Source of the DNA: Nematostella vectensis
Taxonomy: Eukaryota; Cnidaria; Anthozoa; Actiniaria; Edwardsiidae
Direction of reading: 5' to 3'
NCBI RefSeq assembly: GCF_932526225.1
Contig: NC_064036.1
Location: 8,875,519 to 8,939,518, forward strand
DNA length: 64,000 nucleotides
A program made the position numbers and the translations under genes. The notes under the pieces are model-generated. The model saw nothing but the letters and a program-made list of their open reading frames with translations. It had not been told where the DNA came from and made no database searches. This document shows, one piece after another, positions 12,955-64,000 of this stretch (position 1 is its first letter; each line of letters opens with the position of its first letter).

Positions 12955-13180
12955 GCTGGGAGAGTGGGTTAACAGTGTTCATGGGGCTGGGCTTGTGGGT
13001 TAACAGTGTTCATGGGGCTTGGCGTGTGGGTGAACAGTACATTGTGGGTGGGAGTGTTGGTTAACAGTGTCCATTGTGGTTGGGAGTGTGCGTGAACAGT
13101 ATCCATTGTGGGTGGGAGTGTTGGTTAACAGTGTCCATTGTGGGTGGGAGTGTGGGTGAACAGTGTACGTGGGGATTGGA
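12955..13180. repeat. Minisatellite, GTGGGTTAACAGTGTTCATGG-like units
   Basis: About six G-rich units of roughly 35-40 bp share the core GTGGGTGAACAGTGTCCATTG followed by TGGGTGGGAGTG. The G-runs lie on the + strand only. Confidence 0.85.
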
Positions 13181-13632
13181 GCGGTGGGTGAAAACTATTG
13201 GGAAGGTGGGTTATTAGTGTATATTTTGTTTAGTGTACACGGAGGCTATAATTTTTTTTTTCGCAGAAGCAAGGGATAATGGTATTCCCGATTTCACATT
13301 TGCTTGCCACGATTCTCTTGCATTATTTTGCTGGTGTTGCTAAATAAGGACACAGCCTGGCGTTAACAGAACTTTCCTCATTAATCGGTTAATAATTAAA
13401 TATACTTCTAAGGAACTTTTATGCTCTAGTCATTTGAAAACCTACGTCCATGGTCCCGAGTAAGTGTGGGGTTAACGCGGGGGTGTTGAAGCAGTTGTGA
13501 ACAAGAATCTGTCCCGTGGGCGGGGTGGGGTAATTGACAGTTTTTTTTTACTCTAACACTTGTCCCCAACACAGAGGCTTGGAGACAAATGAATAACATA
13601 AGTCATGTCAGTTTCTGGTTTGAAACTCTAGT

Positions 13633-13867
13633 CAGGCCAGTACCCAGGATTTTTCTTTGGGGGGGGGGGGGGGGGTGGGAGTGCGAAATCCGGAAAAATG
13701 GATCAAATTTTCCGGGGAAGCGGGGTGGGTGGGTGTGGGAGAGTGAGTTCTCTGATAAAAATCTTAGCTTATGCTTTATAGTTTTGTTTACAAATTGCAC
13801 GTCTATTGAGGGAGGGGGGTGGGGTGGTACGTTCACACCCCCTGTACCCCCCCTCGGTACGGGCCTG
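13633..13867. mobile_element. Foldback element with CAGGCC...GGCCTG ends (copy 2)
   Basis: The left end is CAGGCCAGTACCCAGG and the right end is CCTCGGTACGGGCCTG. A 17-G run follows the left end. The element resembles the one at 9539-9889 in its termini and G/C-run interior. It has no coding capacity. Confidence 0.75.
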
Positions 13868-13892
13868 CTTCTGTAGCAAGCAATTCCATGTA

Positions 13893-15175
13893 TCAGCGTG
13901 TGGCAAGCTGCATGGGGAAATGTGCGAAAACGAATATGAATGATATAACTAACGCCAGATGAAGATAATTTATTTTTCCATTTTTTTGGTAACTGTTTCC
14001 CTTACCCATACCTAAGAAAAAGTGGTAAACAAAGCAAATATGTAAAAGCCCCGTGCAAACTGCGCCAGCAACTGCCAGCATTGATGACGAATTTTCGCTT
14101 GACTGACTATAGGACAAAGGAAATTTCTGACATTTCTTTTGTCTTTGTGGCAGTCGAGCAGGAATTCGCCAGCAATAAAACACTTAATTAAAAGCAAAAA
14201 CATTCATATCTCTTGAAAGAAACATTGTTTCACAACCAAACTCGGTAGGTGTCATGTTGGTGTCAAGGGGGGGTGTTCCAATATGGTAACGTCATCAATG
14301 ACGTAACAAGAAGCAAAATATGCTGACGTCATCAAAATAAAAGAAAAACATTCATTTCTCGCGAAAGAAACATTGAATAACAACCAAAATTGGTAGGTGT
14401 CATGTATGTGTCAAGGGCGGGGCCAAGATATGGTCACGCGATGCGTGACGTCATTAGAAGCAAAAATATGCTGACTTCATCAAAATAAAAAATATTTATA
14501 TTTCACGAAGCAAACATCGTATGGCAACCAAACTTGGTAGGTGTCATGTAAGTGTCTAGGGCGGGGGTTGCAACAATATGGTCACGTGTTGTGTGACGTC
14601 ATCGATTACGTCACTAAAAGCAAAACTATTCCGATTTCATTTAAGAACAAAAATATCCATATCTCATGAACGAAACATATAACAACCAATCTTCAGCGGC
14701 GTGGCCAGGATTTTCAACAGGAGGTAGCATGTGTCATGAAGGTGTCAAGGGGGGGGCACCAATATAGTCACGTGATATTGACGCCATCAGTGACGTCACT
14801 AGAAGCAAAAATATGCTGACGTTATCAAAATAAAAATATTTACATTTCATTAAAGAAACATCGTATGACAACAAAACTCGGTAGGTGTGGTGTATGTTTC
14901 AAATGGGTTGCAATGAGATGGTCACGTGACGTCATCGATGACGTCAATAAAGTACCTACCCTGACGCTGAAACATCGCATTACAACTAAACTTGTTGTGT
15001 CAATTATGTATATATCAAGGGTGGGGGTATGACAAGTTGGTCGCGTGATCTGTGAAATCGTTGACGTCGTCAAAAGCAAAAAAAAAGGAAAAAAGATAAT
15101 ATTTAATATATCTTAAATTATTAAGCGAAAATAAGCTCCGCTTTTAGGCAATGCCTAAATCTATATTTTAGTTAT
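13893..15175. mobile_element. TGACGTCA-rich repeat block, copy A
   Basis: Five or six diverged tandem units of about 160-170 bp repeat in order: ACGTCATCAATGACGTCA, AGAAGCAAAAATATGCTGA, a CATTCATATCTC-GAAAGAAACAT block, CAACCAAACTCGGTAGG, TGTCATGTATGTGTCAAGG and GGTCACGTGA. The block ends with TAAGCGAAAATAAGC and AGGCAATGCCTAAATCTATA. An inverted relative lies at 45288-46660 and shares both the internal units and the edge sequences (CATACCTAAGAAAAAGTGGTA near one side, ATAGATTTAGGCATTGCC at the other). This indicates a dispersed element with an internal satellite. No transposase frame is visible. Confidence 0.8.
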
Positions 15176-16269
15176 TAATACAAATGTACGCGCTGAAATG
15201 TACTGGTTTTGAAAGATAAAGGCTTATTTCAGATGACTTGTTGTCGGGTAGTTGACGATAGTTTGCATCCCGAGGGGTAGGTAAATTTGACTGCAGTTTT
15301 GTCCCGAGGGGGTGGGGGCTTTTCTCTGTTTTGTACAGGGTCAAAGTCTAATCCCCCACCCTTCCCCTGCACAATGGGGGTGGAGGTTTCAATTGGCTAG
15401 TGCATTAATTTCTTTGAATCAATAGCGCCTTCGTTAAACAGTAGATTCAAGTTTGAAGTACAGTTGTTATCTTAGCGAGTTAAAAAAAAACGTTTTTTGT
15501 TTCGCGAAATCACAGAATTTTCCTGTAATCAGTACAAATAAGGGCATTAGGACTAACCATTTCACATTTTAAGGGCAGGGTACACATGTGGATTTGGTTG
15601 AAGGGAGTAGCTGTGCTCGATATTTTTCGCTGTTTATCGCTGTTCCATTGGCTTTTAACTGGGTATTCCAGTTGTTCGAATGTGTTTATTTTTCTTGCTT
15701 TTGGAGCCTGCTCCATTTTTGTTTTATACTTTTGCATCCATCCCACCCCCACCCCTGTAAAGTATTTATGGTCCGTCTCTTATACGCCAGCATTCGAAAT
15801 TTGAAAATCTACATATCCAAACTATAAAACTGATCCCAGTTTAGTTTGGCTGTAACGCAGGCTAAATCGGCACGGCATTGTGTTGTTATATAACAAGCAT
15901 GCTATTGGTAGTATTCTGAATGGCTGACCGCAAGAGCGCGTGAATTTTAAATGTGACGCTGATGCCCTCTGACTTGCGTAGCTCATATCCCATAACGCGT
16001 GTTAGATTACCGGGCATAGACATCATTTCATTTGGGACTGATCCTCTCGTTTGCGTCGACTTCTCGCTTGACGGCTGCTTCGCTGCTAGAAGGGACATAG
16101 GCGAGACTAGGGAACGACACCAACAAATCAAAGACGCTTGAAAACACTCAGCTGGCTGTCCGTCAGACCTCATCATCACCCTGCGCTGGTTATCAACTCA
16201 TCTTAGTTTCTCGTGAATTCTCGTAGAGCACAGTCTGTGTCAAGGAAAGGAGGTTATGTCACGGCGTTG
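15176..16269. other. Intergenic sequence upstream of the giant gene
   Basis: No supported gene. The stretch just before 16270 is expected to hold the promoter and 5' UTR of the giant VWA gene. A TATA-like word (GTTATATAAC) lies near 15885 but cannot be tied to a start site. In-frame sequence extends back from the ATG to 16213 without an earlier ATG. Confidence 0.4.
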
Positions 16270-63780
<47,511 letters not shown>

Positions 63781-64000
63781 GTTTGTAACTTTAAAATCTT
63801 GGCAACTCGTCTACTAAATTTCTGTCATTTACTTGTTATGACCATGGGCGTAGGGTTTTAAGGATCCCGTCCACCCCTCCCGTCTTTATTCACTATATAT
63901 AAGAATACTTTCCATTAAAAACTGATGGTACACTGACAGCAACAAAAGCAACAAAACAACGATACAACAATGAAAAAGAGGGACGACAACAAGACAATAA

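Noticed and set aside
16213-16269. Upstream extension of the giant gene's first frame
   Set aside because: It begins with GTG, not ATG, so it is not a credible animal start; 16270 or 16294 is used.

Overview
The window is animal nuclear DNA. Its genes are split into short exons by GT-AG introns, and the extracellular modules (Kazal, GON, von Willebrand A) are joined at phase-1 introns. The AT-rich introns are full of minisatellites and small foldback elements. A GON module and a hammerhead-ribozyme repeat fit an early-branching invertebrate. An anthozoan cnidarian (sea anemone or coral) is my best guess, but that is inference and no species marker is visible.

Layout. (1) Positions 1-4840 are one satellite block of 20/21-bp units with a 1654-bp higher-order period. 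(2) Positions 5464-11538, + strand, hold the last 11 coding exons of a plastin/fimbrin gene, with all four calponin-homology domains; the EF-hand exons lie upstream of the window. (3) Positions 11539-16269 are intergenic, with minisatellites, a GC-rich foldback element and a roughly 1.3-kb repeat block rich in TGACGTCA motifs. (4) From 16270 to the right edge, + strand, runs one very large secreted-protein gene. I can join 60 exons (16,868 coding nt, about 5,620 codons) without a stop or phase clash. Module order: signal peptide and an unidentified N-terminal domain, Kazal 1, GON, Kazal 2, VWA1, Kazal 3, Kazal 4, VWA2, Kazal 5, then VWA3 to VWA27 back to back. VWA27 is cut by the window end, so the gene continues.

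The plastin is a cytoplasmic actin-bundling protein. The giant gene looks like an extracellular-matrix or secreted-structure protein. Only VWA1 and VWA3 keep the first aspartate of the metal-binding (MIDAS) motif, so most modules probably act as protein-protein spacers rather than cation-dependent adhesins.

The most striking non-coding items are: a complete-looking type I hammerhead ribozyme inside a 165-bp near-perfect palindrome flanked by (TA)n arrays in the VWA4-VWA5 intron; a recurring pattern in which intronic minisatellites are built from copies of the exon-intron junction itself; and two inverted copies of the TGACGTCA-rich repeat about 30 kb apart.
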